A stretch of DNA of 64,000 nucleotides from T3SED10-260 sp035363255 (GCA_035363255.1 DAOSES010000010.1:23596-87595); one strand, 5' to 3'; positions 26,060 to 35,167 are shown, counted from the stretch's first letter. The notes: generated by a model not told the origin, from the letters alone. Made by a program: numbers and translations.

Positions 26060-28255
26060 ATGAGCGATGAGATGAAGTGTCCTGTGACGGGTAAAACACG
26101 AAAAGCCATTTCCGGTGGTGGTACTACGAATCGGGATTGGTGGCCCAATCAGCTCAATTTGAAGATCTTGCACCAAAACTCAAATTTGAGCAATCCCATG
26201 GGCCAGGAATTTAACTATGCGAAAGAATTTTTGAAGCTCGATTTAAAGGCGATTAAACAAGATTTACATGCTTTGATGACGGATTCTCAGGAGTGGTGGC
26301 CAGCAGATTATGGTCATTACGGACCCCTGTTTATTCGAATGGCATGGCATAGCGCGGGAACCTACCGCTTGGGCGATGGGCGAGGAGGGGCATGTGACGG
26401 CACTCAACGCTTTGCTCCTCTCAATAGTTGGCCGGATAATGCCAATTTGGATAAAGCCCGACGTTTGTTGTGGCCGATCAAAAAGAAGTATGGCAAAAGT
26501 ATCTCCTGGGCTGATTTGATGATTCTTGCTGGCAATGTTGCGCTTGAGTCCATGGGCTTTAAAACCTTTGGATTTGCAGGTGGCAGGGAAGATGTGTGGG
26601 AGCCCCAGGAAGATGTTTATTGGGGGTCCGAGTCGGAATGGCTCGGAGACAAGCGATATTCAGGAGAAAGAGACCTTGAGAATCCTTTGGCTGCGGTGCA
26701 GATGGGTCTTATCTATGTCAATCCGGAAGGTCCCAATGGAAAGCCTGATCCGCTTGCCTCCGGACTTGATGTACGTGAAACCTTTGCACGTATGGCGATG
26801 AACGACGAAGAAACAGTTGCGCTAGTAGCAGGGGGGCATACCTTTGGAAAATGTCATGGCGCGGGACCTGCCACCCATGTTGGACCTGAGCCTGAAGCTG
26901 CAGGGATCGAAGAGCAGGGCCTGGGATGGAAGAGTTCTTTTAAGTCGGGAAAAGGTGGCGATACCATCACGAGTGGTATTGAAGGCGCCTGGAAACCCAA
27001 TCCTATCCAATGGGACATGGGCTATTTGAAGGTTTTGTTCAAGTATGAATGGGAGTTGGTTAAGAGCCCTGCTGGAGCCAATCAATGGTTGGCCAAGGAA
27101 GTAGAGCCTGAGGATATGATAGTGGATGCCCACGACCCCACAAAAAAGCATCGTCCCTTGATGACTACGGCTGATATGTCTCTTCGAATGGATCCAATTT
27201 ATGAGCCTATTGCTAGGAGATTTTTAGCCAATCCTGAGCAGTTTAGAGAAGCCTTTGCCCGTGCTTGGTTTAAGCTGACCCATCGTGATATGGGGCCCGT
27301 TTCACGCTATCTTGGGGCTGAGGTTCCTCAAGAAGTGTTGATTTGGCAGGATCCTTTACCAAAGGCTGATTATGAGATGATCGATGAGGTGGATGTAAGT
27401 TTATTGAAGAGTAAAATATTAGCTTCAGGTTTGACGGTGGCTGAATTGGTCAGTACTGCCTGGGCTTCAGCATCGACTTTCCGTGGTTCGGACAAGCGCG
27501 GAGGAGCCAATGGGGCGCGTATTCGTCTATCTCCTCAAAAGGATTGGGAAGTCAATCAGCCGGAACAGCTAGCTAAAGTTTTAGCAGTTTTTGAAAAGAT
27601 ACAGCGAGACTTTAACCAGGCTCAAACTGGTGCTAAGCGAGTATCCCTGGCAGATTTGATTGTGCTGGGAGGATGCGCTGGGATTGAGCAAGCTGGGCGA
27701 AACGCAGGACGCGATATTTGTGTTCCCTTTACTCCTGGACGCACGGATGCCACTCAAGACCAAACCGATGTGGAATCATTTTCTGTATTGAAGCCCAAAG
27801 CAGATGGGTTTAGAAATTATACTAAAGCATCTTATGGAGTTTTGACCGAGGAATTACTCCTGGATCGAGCCCAGTTGCTTGGTTTGACAGCCCCTGAGAT
27901 GACGGCATTGATTGGGGGAATGAGGGTCTTGGGATGTAATTATGGACAGTCTAAGCATGGAGTTTTCACTCATAAGCCTGAAGCTTTGAGCAATGACTTT
28001 TTTGTGAACCTTTTGGATATAGCAACGGAGTGGAAGCCTGTTTCGGATAAGGCAGAGCTGTTTGAGGGACGGGATAGAAGCACCAAGGAGATCAAATGGA
28101 CGGCTACTCGAGTGGATTTGGTGTTTGGTTCCAACTCTCAGCTTCGAGCTATTTCAGAAGTTTATGCGTGTGAAGACGCGGAAGACCGATTTGTTAACGA
28201 TTTTATTCATGCCTGGAACAAGGTTATGAATGCTGATCGTTTCGATATAGCTTAA
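26060..28255 (+). CDS. katG: catalase-peroxidase KatG
   Basis: 731 residues, standard for KatG. Distal haem residues R93, W96 and H97 (RMAWHSAGTYR) are present, as are the proximal H260 (VAGGHTFGK) and the Met-Tyr-Trp adduct partners Y219 (LIYVNPEG) and M245 (ARMAMND). The second, inactive haem-like domain follows (about 420-731). It breaks down hydrogen peroxide. The start has AAAGGAGG 7 nt upstream and lies 12 nt after perR, so it is the second gene of a PerR-controlled operon. A large REP doublet hairpin lies 7 nt after the stop codon. Confidence 0.97.
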   Translation: MSDEMKCPVTGKTRKAISGGGTTNRDWWPNQLNLKILHQNSNLSNPMGQEFNYAKEFLKLDLKAIKQDLHALMTDSQEWWPADYGHYGPLFIRMAWHSAGTYRLGDGRGGACDGTQRFAPLNSWPDNANLDKARRLLWPIKKKYGKSISWADLMILAGNVALESMGFKTFGFAGGREDVWEPQEDVYWGSESEWLGDKRYSGERDLENPLAAVQMGLIYVNPEGPNGKPDPLASGLDVRETFARMAMNDEETVALVAGGHTFGKCHGAGPATHVGPEPEAAGIEEQGLGWKSSFKSGKGGDTITSGIEGAWKPNPIQWDMGYLKVLFKYEWELVKSPAGANQWLAKEVEPEDMIVDAHDPTKKHRPLMTTADMSLRMDPIYEPIARRFLANPEQFREAFARAWFKLTHRDMGPVSRYLGAEVPQEVLIWQDPLPKADYEMIDEVDVSLLKSKILASGLTVAELVSTAWASASTFRGSDKRGGANGARIRLSPQKDWEVNQPEQLAKVLAVFEKIQRDFNQAQTGAKRVSLADLIVLGGCAGIEQAGRNAGRDICVPFTPGRTDATQDQTDVESFSVLKPKADGFRNYTKASYGVLTEELLLDRAQLLGLTAPEMTALIGGMRVLGCNYGQSKHGVFTHKPEALSNDFFVNLLDIATEWKPVSDKAELFEGRDRSTKEIKWTATRVDLVFGSNSQLRAISEVYACEDAEDRFVNDFIHAWNKVMNADRFDIA

Positions 28256-28262
28256 GTAGGGT

Positions 28263-28325
28263 AACAAATGGGGACGGTTCTTATTTGTTGTTGTAAACAA
28301 CAAATAAGAACCGTCCCCATTTGTT
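28263..28325. repeat. REP doublet, head-to-head, 30-bp perfect stem
   Basis: Two units in opposite orientation (28263-28289 and 28299-28325) pair over 30 bp around the 3-nt loop GTA. Both are the AACAAAT...ATTTGTT subtype. The doublet lies between convergent katG and a lipoprotein gene, is followed by TTTTTATTT, and could work as a bidirectional terminator or 3' stabilising hairpin. Confidence 0.85.
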
Positions 28326-28334
28326 TTTATTTAG

Positions 28335-28766
28335 CTATTCGTTAATGATGATTTCACGACCAGCACTTAGACCATCATGAAAGTAAACTTCAATTTCGTA
28401 ATGACCTGCAGGGAGATCGAAAGGAAGAAATCCTGTGTTCCATCCCTGATCTATACTTAGTTCTGCCTGGTCATATACTTCGGTTTCATTGTTTTCATCA
28501 AACTGATGAATAGTAACTCTGAATTTGTCTAGTCCAAAGGGGAGATTGGATTCAAAGAAAATATAAAACTCTTGACCAGCGTCGAATTCAAAGTTTTCAC
28601 CAATTGGTTTTTTGTTTTCATCTATGCTTTCTGCGAAAAGCATTTGTAAATGTTGTGCTTCAGGTGGTTTTATGTTGAGTTCAATTTCTTTAGAAAAATT
28701 GCACCCAGAAAAAATTACAAAAAAACAAACAAAAAAGGATAAAACAATACTAATACGATTCATCAT
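28335..28766 (-). CDS. hypothetical lipoprotein, 143 aa
   Basis: A basic N-terminus and hydrophobic stretch end in the lipobox FSGC (Cys at about 22), so the mature protein is lipid-anchored outside the membrane. The remainder is acidic and beta-rich, with an Ig-like pattern of alternating strands (EFYIFFESNLPF, FRVTIHQF, HYEIEVYFHDG). I do not recognise a family. It is isolated between the katG doublet and the alkD gene. Confidence 0.7.
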   Translation of the reverse strand: MMNRISIVLSFFVCFFVIFSGCNFSKEIELNIKPPEAQHLQMLFAESIDENKKPIGENFEFDAGQEFYIFFESNLPFGLDKFRVTIHQFDENNETEVYDQAELSIDQGWNTGFLPFDLPAGHYEIEVYFHDGLSAGREIIINE

Positions 28767-28839
28767 CTTCGTACTCCTTTACGATGTATTTTATAATAAT
28801 GTTATCAAAAATTCATTAAAAGATACCTTATACGATAAT

Positions 28840-29544
28840 TCATTTAGCCATGGCCTTCTGGCGAAGGTCCTGGGGCATTTTTTCAATGGCATAACGCAGA
28901 GATGTACGTGGCATGGTTTTTTTGTGATCTTGAACAAACAGGAAGACTTCCTGCTGGTGGGTTCGACTGGCTTCCTTTAGCATCCATCCGTAACCTTTTT
29001 GGACCATATCGTCGGGATCGATGAGCAGTTTTTCGGCTATCTCAAAGATTTCTGCAAGGAACAAGCCTTTTCTGGCAGGAACTACCAGACTTACCGCAGA
29101 GGCTCGTTTTACCCAGCGATTTGGTGATTTGGTCCAGGTTTTTAGTTTAGCTATTTTGTCGGGATACATTTCAATAATTGTTCCGATGTTATGATTGCAT
29201 AGGGTGTCACAGCTGGCCCAGTTACTGAGATACTTGTTTACCCAGTGTTCAAAAACAGCGAAATCCTGAGGGGTGTATTCTTTGTGTAGTTGGTAGGACC
29301 AATTGCAAGCGATAAAGGATTCTTCCATCATGGAGGACTGCCAGAGTTTTTCACAGAGAGAAAATACTTGGTTTTTTTCCTTGTTGGGGAGGAGTTTAAA
29401 GTACTTTTTTGCTATTTGACTGACAAGGGCAGTTTTGACTCCGTAAAGTGGTACTTGCTCTTTGAAGAAGCGTTGGCCAGATGTTTTGGTCTTTTCATCA
29501 GAATTATTGACTAGTTCCTCTCTAATCTGTTCCAATATTTCCAT
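28840..29544 (-). CDS. alkD: AlkD-type DNA alkylation repair glycosylase
   Basis: 234 residues made of HEAT-like helical repeats, the AlkD/AlkC fold. Active-site residues of Bacillus cereus AlkD are conserved almost position for position: W109 and D113 (LSNWASCDTLC) and Arg near 147 (NRWVKRASA). The enzyme removes 3-methyladenine and 7-methylguanine without base flipping. It is read toward the lipoprotein gene, with dodecin just upstream on the same strand. Confidence 0.9.
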   Translation of the reverse strand: MEILEQIREELVNNSDEKTKTSGQRFFKEQVPLYGVKTALVSQIAKKYFKLLPNKEKNQVFSLCEKLWQSSMMEESFIACNWSYQLHKEYTPQDFAVFEHWVNKYLSNWASCDTLCNHNIGTIIEMYPDKIAKLKTWTKSPNRWVKRASAVSLVVPARKGLFLAEIFEIAEKLLIDPDDMVQKGYGWMLKEASRTHQQEVFLFVQDHKKTMPRTSLRYAIEKMPQDLRQKAMAK

Positions 29545-29567
29545 TTGGTGTAGGTACTCGAAGGGGC

Positions 29568-29768
29568 TTAATCTACTATAAAAGTGACTTTTGCGTTGAC
29601 GCGATATTTGACGATTTGATCGTTCTTTACAACTGCTTGAAAGGACTCAATATAGACGCTCTGAATGTGTTTGATAGTTTTTGAAACTTCCTTGACTGCG
29701 TCCTTTGTGGCTTCTTCCCAACTAATTTCCGATTCAGCTAATACTTCAATGACTTTTGCTACTGACAT
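29568..29768 (-). CDS. dodecin
   Basis: 66 residues covering the complete dodecin fold: an N-terminal strand, one helix (SWEEATKDAVKEVSKTI) and two strands (IESFQAVVKN, YRVNAKVTFIVD). Dodecins assemble into hollow dodecamers that store flavins. In the bacterial type a Trp before the helix stacks on the isoalloxazine ring; W17 is present. GGAGG lies 9 nt before the ATG at 29768. Confidence 0.92.
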   Translation of the reverse strand: MSVAKVIEVLAESEISWEEATKDAVKEVSKTIKHIQSVYIESFQAVVKNDQIVKYRVNAKVTFIVD

Positions 29769-29848
29769 GATTTTTTACCTCCAGCATAAATTTGATTTAA
29801 TTGTAACGCGAAATCAATTAAATACTATAATATGTTTCCAATGCTTAC

Positions 29849-29875
29849 AACAAATAAGAACCGTCCCCATTTGTT
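29849..29875 (-). repeat. REP unit 16
   Basis: AACAAATAAG...ATTTGTT subtype with 7-bp terminal arms. It ends one base before the stop codon of the 1175-aa gene (29877). Confidence 0.85.
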
Positions 29876-29876
29876 G

Positions 29877-32800
29877 TTAGGTTTTGGGGTTGGTGAATTC
29901 GAGGTCGATGGTGAGATCGAATATATGGGAGCTTGCTTGTCGGTATTCGCAGTTAAAATGGGCAGTGCGTCGTATTTTGAATTGGAATGTGTGTTTACCT
30001 ATTAGAGCTTGCAGTCCATCGCTGGAATGCGCTCCAGGCTTTATGAGGATGGGTATTTTCTCGGTAGGAAGGTACAAGGTGTAAGGCACTTCCAGCATTC
30101 CTTTGAGTTTGCTGGGCATGCTTGCTGAAATTATTGTTCCTCCCCCTGAACTACTTTCTCTTTGACCCATGCAATCAGTTCCTTCACCCATAAAGTCAAA
30201 TTTTAACTCTAGTTTGAATTCTTGGATAAACCCATAAATTAAGTTTTGAGCGTTGGATTGTTTGAAAATATCTGTGCTTATTTTCATATGAATGTTTTCA
30301 GTGTTGGAAGGTCCTGAGATGATATAGTTGGGTAAACCTTCTATTCTTGGAGTTACAATGCAGGATGTTTCCAGTGCTTCCCATTCGCTTAGTTTGCCTT
30401 TGACAGTTTCTGAGCGTTTTATACTGGTTTGGTAACTTAGTTGGTAGGATTCCGCTCGAACTCGTAAAGGTACATATGCAGTCTGAGAATACCTGCGTGA
30501 ATTGCTTTCATATACGATGGATATGGGAACCTGGATAAACAAGGGCAAGTTGTTTTCTTTCGCCATATAGCCATTTTCATCAAGGGGTTGGGCATTTAGG
30601 CGTGAAGCGTGAAGGCATATTTCGAAGGTAAAGGAATCAGTGTAGCGCAAAGGAACATTCATGGGGTACTGTTCATGGCAAGAATCATAATCATTGGCCA
30701 GAAAGACCATGGCGGGATAGGTGCTGGCTTTGGAAAGAACAGATTCGTCCGCGACGATCTCGACGATGCTCAATGGTACTATACCACGATTGACCACATT
30801 AAAGCTTGCTTTGGGGAAGGGAGTGGTGGGAGTCATACTGCAGTTGCAAATATCAAAACTGACTTCAGAAGTGTCTACTCCAATACGGCATTGATTTAAA
30901 AGAATTTCCTGCTCTGGAGATAAGGGCTCTTCATAAGCAGGGCCACGTTGGAATAGGTTTCGATCTCGAGAGTACCAATATTGGGGATTAACAAAGACCA
31001 TTACCTTGCTTCCATCGTCTCTTTCATGTTCTACTCCTGTCACGTAAACATCGTGGGTGGCTGCATAATCATAGGCAAGTTTCCAATCAACAGCTCTTTT
31101 GGCATTGCTCTTGGCTTGTTGTTCAAGACTTGTGAGAAATGGAAGCCCGAAAGTACCTCCTGCGGATGCATAACTGGTCTCAGAATGATCGGGCCACTGT
31201 CCCCAGGATAATTCATTTTCCTGACTAGATACCGCAAGTTGGAAATAATCCTGACCGCTTAATCGAAAAGTATCTTCAACGTAAGGGAGGATAGCTCCAG
31301 CTTTGCAGGTGTTATTCATGAATCTGATTTTGGAACGAGCATTTAATGAAGTTATTGAGTTTTCCATTAAGGGAGTCAATCGATTAACCAAATTTTCGTA
31401 AAGCATACCTCCGTCCTCATAGGAACACAAACCTGCAACACTGCCATGAGTGAAGACAAAAAAGTATATTTCTGGAGTAATATCAGGAGCTAAACCCCGG
31501 ATTTTAGCATTAATTTCTAAAATGCTATTGTAGAGAGCTGCTCGAGTGCCTCTACGAATCCTCCACCCGTCATCCATACGCCACCATCGTTCTGCATCGC
31601 GCTCCATGGTATTGCGGTATTCGGCGTCATCCCAGTCAAAATCAAAGGGGTTACCATCTCCATCATCAGCGCATATTTCATCAATTTCTTCATCTCCTCG
31701 ACCAAAATTAACATAGATGTTGTTTTTTGGGATAGCCATAGAAAAACTAGTTTTATAGATATTCAACATTTCACCAGTAAAATCAGCTCGGGCTCTTCGA
31801 TAGACTTGATTGATGCCTTCTGAATCTTCAACTTCGGCTTTATCAATACATCCTGAGTATATGATGGCAAAACGATGTTGATTTTGTGTAAGTAAGGGAG
31901 GGGTTTCCATGATGATTTCGTTAGCTTGATACTTTTTTGAACGAATTTTCTGATAAAACACGAGTTTGTTGAGTTTAAGTATGGGAATCTTCTTATTAAT
32001 TGTTCTTTTTTCTACTTTAACACAAATATAAGAACCTTCTTCAATTTTTTGGCCATGATCCAATTGAAGCAAGAAGTTGCTATTGATTTTTTGTTCCAGT
32101 TCGTTGACATCTGAATAGTCTTTTACGAGTCTTGGATAGGGTTCTGTGGTAAAATAACCCTGAAGAGTGAGAGAAGTGCCATCTTCAATCCTGGGTAGGT
32201 CCAATTCCTTCAAATCCTGACTATGTGGAAGCTTGGAGTAGATTGGACCAAGGTAGCCCTCTGAAGGATGCTTTTCATGAAGGTCTGCGCTAAAACGATA
32301 AAAATGAAGCATGGCTGGATCAAGCTCCATGCGAAAGTGATATCTTTGTGCTTTCTTAAAACTGGATTTGATTTCTTCTGTGCTGGGTTTTGGAGTTTTG
32401 ACAGCTTCCAGCTTAAGATCTTGCTTTGAGGGTTTGCCTGGATTGATTTCCAGGGTTTTGCTATTATCACTTTTTAGTAATTCAAGTTTTACTTCGTTTG
32501 GAAGCTTGTCGCTCTGGCTATGATATTCTACCGAAAACTCATAAAAACTTCCCTGGAGGGAACGGGCTTTGGGATAGCGAAAGCCTTCTTTTTCACATTC
32601 TGGATCATCGACAAAGATTTCAACGGTTTGGGTAGTGGCGTCCCATTGAATGTCTTCAATACTCTCAGCACCGAGTTTTTCACATACAAACCTCAGGGGT
32701 AGGAGAGTTCGACCCTCTTTTAGGAAGGGAATTACTTGTTTGTTGTTGGGATCGATAGCCTCCCATTGACCGTTGATTCGCGCATCATATTTACCAATCC

Positions 32801-33404
32801 AAAGCTCAATAGTATCTCCAGAACGCGTGATAATGGTTACTTTTTGGGTCATTCCCTCCCAGAAGATCTGGGTGCCTGGAATGGCTTGAGTAACATAGCG
32901 AATTACCAAAAACATCCGAGAATTGCGAATCATGGGGGATGTTTCCATAGGGCCATGGGAGTCATCGTTAATCCAATAGAGGGGGTTGCCTACCTGGTAT
33001 TTTAATCCAAGTTTGCAGGGGTGACTAGGTTTATTTTCCTCACAAAAGGGAGTGGCAGAAACTATGGAAGATTTTGCGAATTCTTTTTTATCCAATCCTA
33101 TGGCAGAAACATAGTAAAAATATTCTTGTCCAAGGATGATGTCATTCTGATCTACATAGGAGGTATCTTGAATCGGAAAGTCGGTAAGAGGCATGGGGTG
33201 GATGTCATCTTTGCTCCGACCTCGGTAGATGGAGTAGAACTCAGCTTTGGGAACAGGGTTCCAGGTGAGGGTGATAAAACGGCATTCACCTGTGGCTTCC
33301 AAATCAAAATTGAAAGATTTTGCCTGCGATTGGGAGAGAAGAACGGGTGAAAGCAGGCTGACTATGACTAAAACTCGAAGCAAGGTGCAAGTCATGTTTT
33401 TCAT
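29877..33404 (-). CDS. secreted FN3/stalk-domain protein with embedded caspase-like (clan CD) peptidase
   Basis: 1175 residues. Signal peptide about 1-28; fibronectin type III-like domain about 32-118; copper-amine-oxidase-N-type stalk domain about 130-268 (WEGMTQKVTIITRSG, EGRTLLPLRFV). At about 509-740 a caspase/legumain-like fold is visible: strand RFAIIYSG, strand-plus-dyad His IYFFVFTHGS (H653-G654), strand-plus-dyad Cys KIRFMNNTCKAG (C700), then FQLAVSSQENELS. A Ca-binding-like acidic loop (ADDGDGNPFDFDWDD) lies at about 579-593. The C-terminal ~350 residues look like Ig/beta-sandwich domains. It is a likely extracellular cysteine peptidase; target and regulation are unknown. The N-terminal layout is shared with the 1809-aa protein at 55270-60699. 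Confidence 0.75.
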   Translation of the reverse strand: MKNMTCTLLRVLVIVSLLSPVLLSQSQAKSFNFDLEATGECRFITLTWNPVPKAEFYSIYRGRSKDDIHPMPLTDFPIQDTSYVDQNDIILGQEYFYYVSAIGLDKKEFAKSSIVSATPFCEENKPSHPCKLGLKYQVGNPLYWINDDSHGPMETSPMIRNSRMFLVIRYVTQAIPGTQIFWEGMTQKVTIITRSGDTIELWIGKYDARINGQWEAIDPNNKQVIPFLKEGRTLLPLRFVCEKLGAESIEDIQWDATTQTVEIFVDDPECEKEGFRYPKARSLQGSFYEFSVEYHSQSDKLPNEVKLELLKSDNSKTLEINPGKPSKQDLKLEAVKTPKPSTEEIKSSFKKAQRYHFRMELDPAMLHFYRFSADLHEKHPSEGYLGPIYSKLPHSQDLKELDLPRIEDGTSLTLQGYFTTEPYPRLVKDYSDVNELEQKINSNFLLQLDHGQKIEEGSYICVKVEKRTINKKIPILKLNKLVFYQKIRSKKYQANEIIMETPPLLTQNQHRFAIIYSGCIDKAEVEDSEGINQVYRRARADFTGEMLNIYKTSFSMAIPKNNIYVNFGRGDEEIDEICADDGDGNPFDFDWDDAEYRNTMERDAERWWRMDDGWRIRRGTRAALYNSILEINAKIRGLAPDITPEIYFFVFTHGSVAGLCSYEDGGMLYENLVNRLTPLMENSITSLNARSKIRFMNNTCKAGAILPYVEDTFRLSGQDYFQLAVSSQENELSWGQWPDHSETSYASAGGTFGLPFLTSLEQQAKSNAKRAVDWKLAYDYAATHDVYVTGVEHERDDGSKVMVFVNPQYWYSRDRNLFQRGPAYEEPLSPEQEILLNQCRIGVDTSEVSFDICNCSMTPTTPFPKASFNVVNRGIVPLSIVEIVADESVLSKASTYPAMVFLANDYDSCHEQYPMNVPLRYTDSFTFEICLHASRLNAQPLDENGYMAKENNLPLFIQVPISIVYESNSRRYSQTAYVPLRVRAESYQLSYQTSIKRSETVKGKLSEWEALETSCIVTPRIEGLPNYIISGPSNTENIHMKISTDIFKQSNAQNLIYGFIQEFKLELKFDFMGEGTDCMGQRESSSGGGTIISASMPSKLKGMLEVPYTLYLPTEKIPILIKPGAHSSDGLQALIGKHTFQFKIRRTAHFNCEYRQASSHIFDLTIDLEFTNPKT

Positions 33405-33506
33405 CGATTTCTCCTTTTTATCTTATGAGTGGGAGTATACGATTTTTATAACATTAAATCATGAATTGAAAATAGTTTTTAGAAAGAATAATAAAACTTT
33501 CAAAAC

Positions 33507-33788
33507 CTATTGAAAGTTGTCTGGATAGTCTCGCCAACTGAGGGTGCTGATTTCGATAATGACTCGTTTACGCTGTTTTCTTCCATTGACATCAAGGAAT
33601 TCTACTTTGTAGTATCTAAAGCTGAAGACTGGGTTGAATTGCCAGCTAATTTTAACATCAGTGTAGTGAAGTTTTTGGGCTTCTTGGAGAATTTTGCGTT
33701 GATCTACACGATAAAAAAGGTAATTTATTCCAGCAAACAAAAAAAACAAAACGATGAGGGTAGCCAATCTTTTTTGTAATCTACTCAT
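33507..33788 (-). CDS. small single-pass membrane protein, 93 aa
   Basis: One hydrophobic helix near residues 9-26 after a basic start (MSRLQKRLA), then a soluble basic beta-type tail on the outside (YYKVEFLDVNGRKQRKRVIIE). No family recognised. An AGGAG-type signal precedes the ATG at 33788. It lies upstream of, and in the same direction as, the caspase-like protein gene, about 100 nt away. Confidence 0.6.
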   Translation of the reverse strand: MSRLQKRLATLIVLFFLFAGINYLFYRVDQRKILQEAQKLHYTDVKISWQFNPVFSFRYYKVEFLDVNGRKQRKRVIIEISTLSWRDYPDNFQ

Positions 33789-33835
33789 CTCAACTCTCCT
33801 TATTTATATTATATCATAGTGTTTTTCATTTTTAC

Positions 33836-33862
33836 AACAAATAAGAACCGTCCCCGGTTGTT
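33836..33862 (-). repeat. REP unit 17
   Basis: AACAAATAAG...CGGTTGTT variant in the divergent gap between the 93-aa protein gene and the nitroreductase gene. It lies 10 nt before an extended -10 promoter. Confidence 0.8.
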
Positions 33863-33872
33863 GTGTAGCTTG

Positions 33873-33881
33873 TGATATAAT
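33873..33881 (+). promoter_or_regulatory. extended -10 promoter (TGATATAAT) for the nitroreductase gene
   Basis: TG-N-TATAAT, 37 nt before the start codon at 33919. No good -35 box is present, because REP unit 17 occupies that position. Confidence 0.5.
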
Positions 33882-33918
33882 GGGAGGAGTTGGATGTTTT
33901 GGAAACAAGGGAGTGCTT

Positions 33919-34761
33919 ATGAATCTTGCTGAGACGATAAAGAAGAGAAAATCGGTGAGGACTTATGTTCCTACGGAGCTTTCTGGGCAGATTATCACGA
34001 AGCTTTCAGAGATCTCATCTGGTCTTAAGGGTCCCTTTGAAGTACCATTCCGCTTTGTATTTTTTAAAGCACAAGATAAACTCGCTGGTGCCAACGAAGG
34101 TTTGAAGCTTGGTACCTATGGAGTGATTCGTGGGGCAAAGCATTATATTGCTGGTATTGTTACACGTTCCAAGCATGATCTGGAGCAATTGGGCTATGCG
34201 ATGGAGCACTTGATTTTGTATGCTACCGACATGAATTTGGGTACCTGTTGGCTGGGAGGTACTTTTAGCAAGAAAAACTTGCTGTTGCAGTTAAACTTGA
34301 ACAATGATGAGCATATGCCTGCTATCACTCCTCTTGGCTACTCAGCAAAAGACGAAAGTTTTTTGAGCAAATCTATGAAGTGGGGTGCTAAATCAGCTAC
34401 CCGTAAAGCATGGTCAGAACTATTTTTTAAGGATATGTCCTTAAATCCATTGAACCCTACAGAAGCTGGAGCTTACGAACAAGCTCTTGAGTTGCTACGC
34501 TTAGCTCCCTCAGCTTCAAATAAGCAACCCTGGAGGATAGTTAAAGACGGGAGTAGTTATCATTTTTTCATGCAGGAAAACAAGATGACCACCAAGGCTG
34601 TTGGCTTTCCCCTTCAGCGAGTGGATATGGGTATTGCGATGTGTCATTTCGAACTTGGGGCAAGGGAATTGGGGCTCAAGGGATCTTGGGTGGATATGAA
34701 GTTAGATTCTTTTATTATTCAAAAAGCTCCGTGCTCCTATCTAATTACCTGGCAGTCTTGA
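33919..34761 (+). CDS. nitroreductase-family flavoprotein
   Basis: 280 residues of the putative TM-nitroreductase type (two half-domains). The first half starts with the usual KKRKSVRTYVP FMN-phosphate segment. GTCWLGGTFSK follows in the middle, and the second half has LRLAPSASNKQPWR, a common FMN-binding stretch. It should reduce nitro compounds or quinones with NAD(P)H. The start at 33919 is chosen for GGGAG 6 nt upstream; an earlier in-frame ATG lacks this. It is followed after 1 nt by a lipoprotein gene. Confidence 0.8.
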   Translation: MNLAETIKKRKSVRTYVPTELSGQIITKLSEISSGLKGPFEVPFRFVFFKAQDKLAGANEGLKLGTYGVIRGAKHYIAGIVTRSKHDLEQLGYAMEHLILYATDMNLGTCWLGGTFSKKNLLLQLNLNNDEHMPAITPLGYSAKDESFLSKSMKWGAKSATRKAWSELFFKDMSLNPLNPTEAGAYEQALELLRLAPSASNKQPWRIVKDGSSYHFFMQENKMTTKAVGFPLQRVDMGIAMCHFELGARELGLKGSWVDMKLDSFIIQKAPCSYLITWQS

Positions 34762-34762
34762 A

Positions 34763-35074
34763 ATGAGAATGTTTTTCAGGGCTTTGCTGTCTTTGGTTGT
34801 AGGGTGCCTTCTTTTCACTTCGCTAGCTTGTGTTCAAAATCTTGGAGAACCCTACAGCCTTTGGAGTGATGCCAACGAGCATATGAAGAGTTATGCTGTT
34901 TTTCAGCTAACTGACCCCGTATTTGCTGAAACTCAATACAAGGCTGCTTTTGAAAACATTGACACCCTACTAAAAAAACACCCCAATTCTTCTATCGTAA
35001 AACAACTCCAATCCAAAGAACGAAAGATTCACCTCTGGACACTGGATGATTTTTTACGCATGGAAAGGGATTGA
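34763..35074 (+). CDS. small lipoprotein, 103 aa
   Basis: A signal peptide with lipobox TSLAC (Cys at about 23) is followed by a helical, charged domain of 80 residues. That domain resembles a single tetratricopeptide-like helical pair (QYKAAFENIDTLLKKHP). No family assigned. It starts 1 nt after the nitroreductase stop codon and is therefore co-transcribed. The perfect REP palindrome lies 28 nt after its stop. Confidence 0.65.
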   Translation: MRMFFRALLSLVVGCLLFTSLACVQNLGEPYSLWSDANEHMKSYAVFQLTDPVFAETQYKAAFENIDTLLKKHPNSSIVKQLQSKERKIHLWTLDDFLRMERD

Positions 35075-35102
35075 CTCAAGACCACCGATTAGCAAGCTAT
35101 GC

Positions 35103-35156
35103 AACAATCGGGGACGGTTCTTTTTTGTTAACAAAAAAGAACCGTCCCCGATTGTT
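35103..35156. repeat. REP doublet, perfect 54-bp palindrome
   Basis: Two consensus units abut head-to-head with no loop (35103-35129 and 35130-35156; central GTTAAC). It is followed by T-rich sequence (TTTTTTGAA) and lies between the lipoprotein gene and the hydrogenase maturation promoter. A transcript would fold into a 27-bp hairpin and could act as a terminator insulating the hyd operon. Confidence 0.9.
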
Positions 35157-35167
35157 TTTTGAATATC

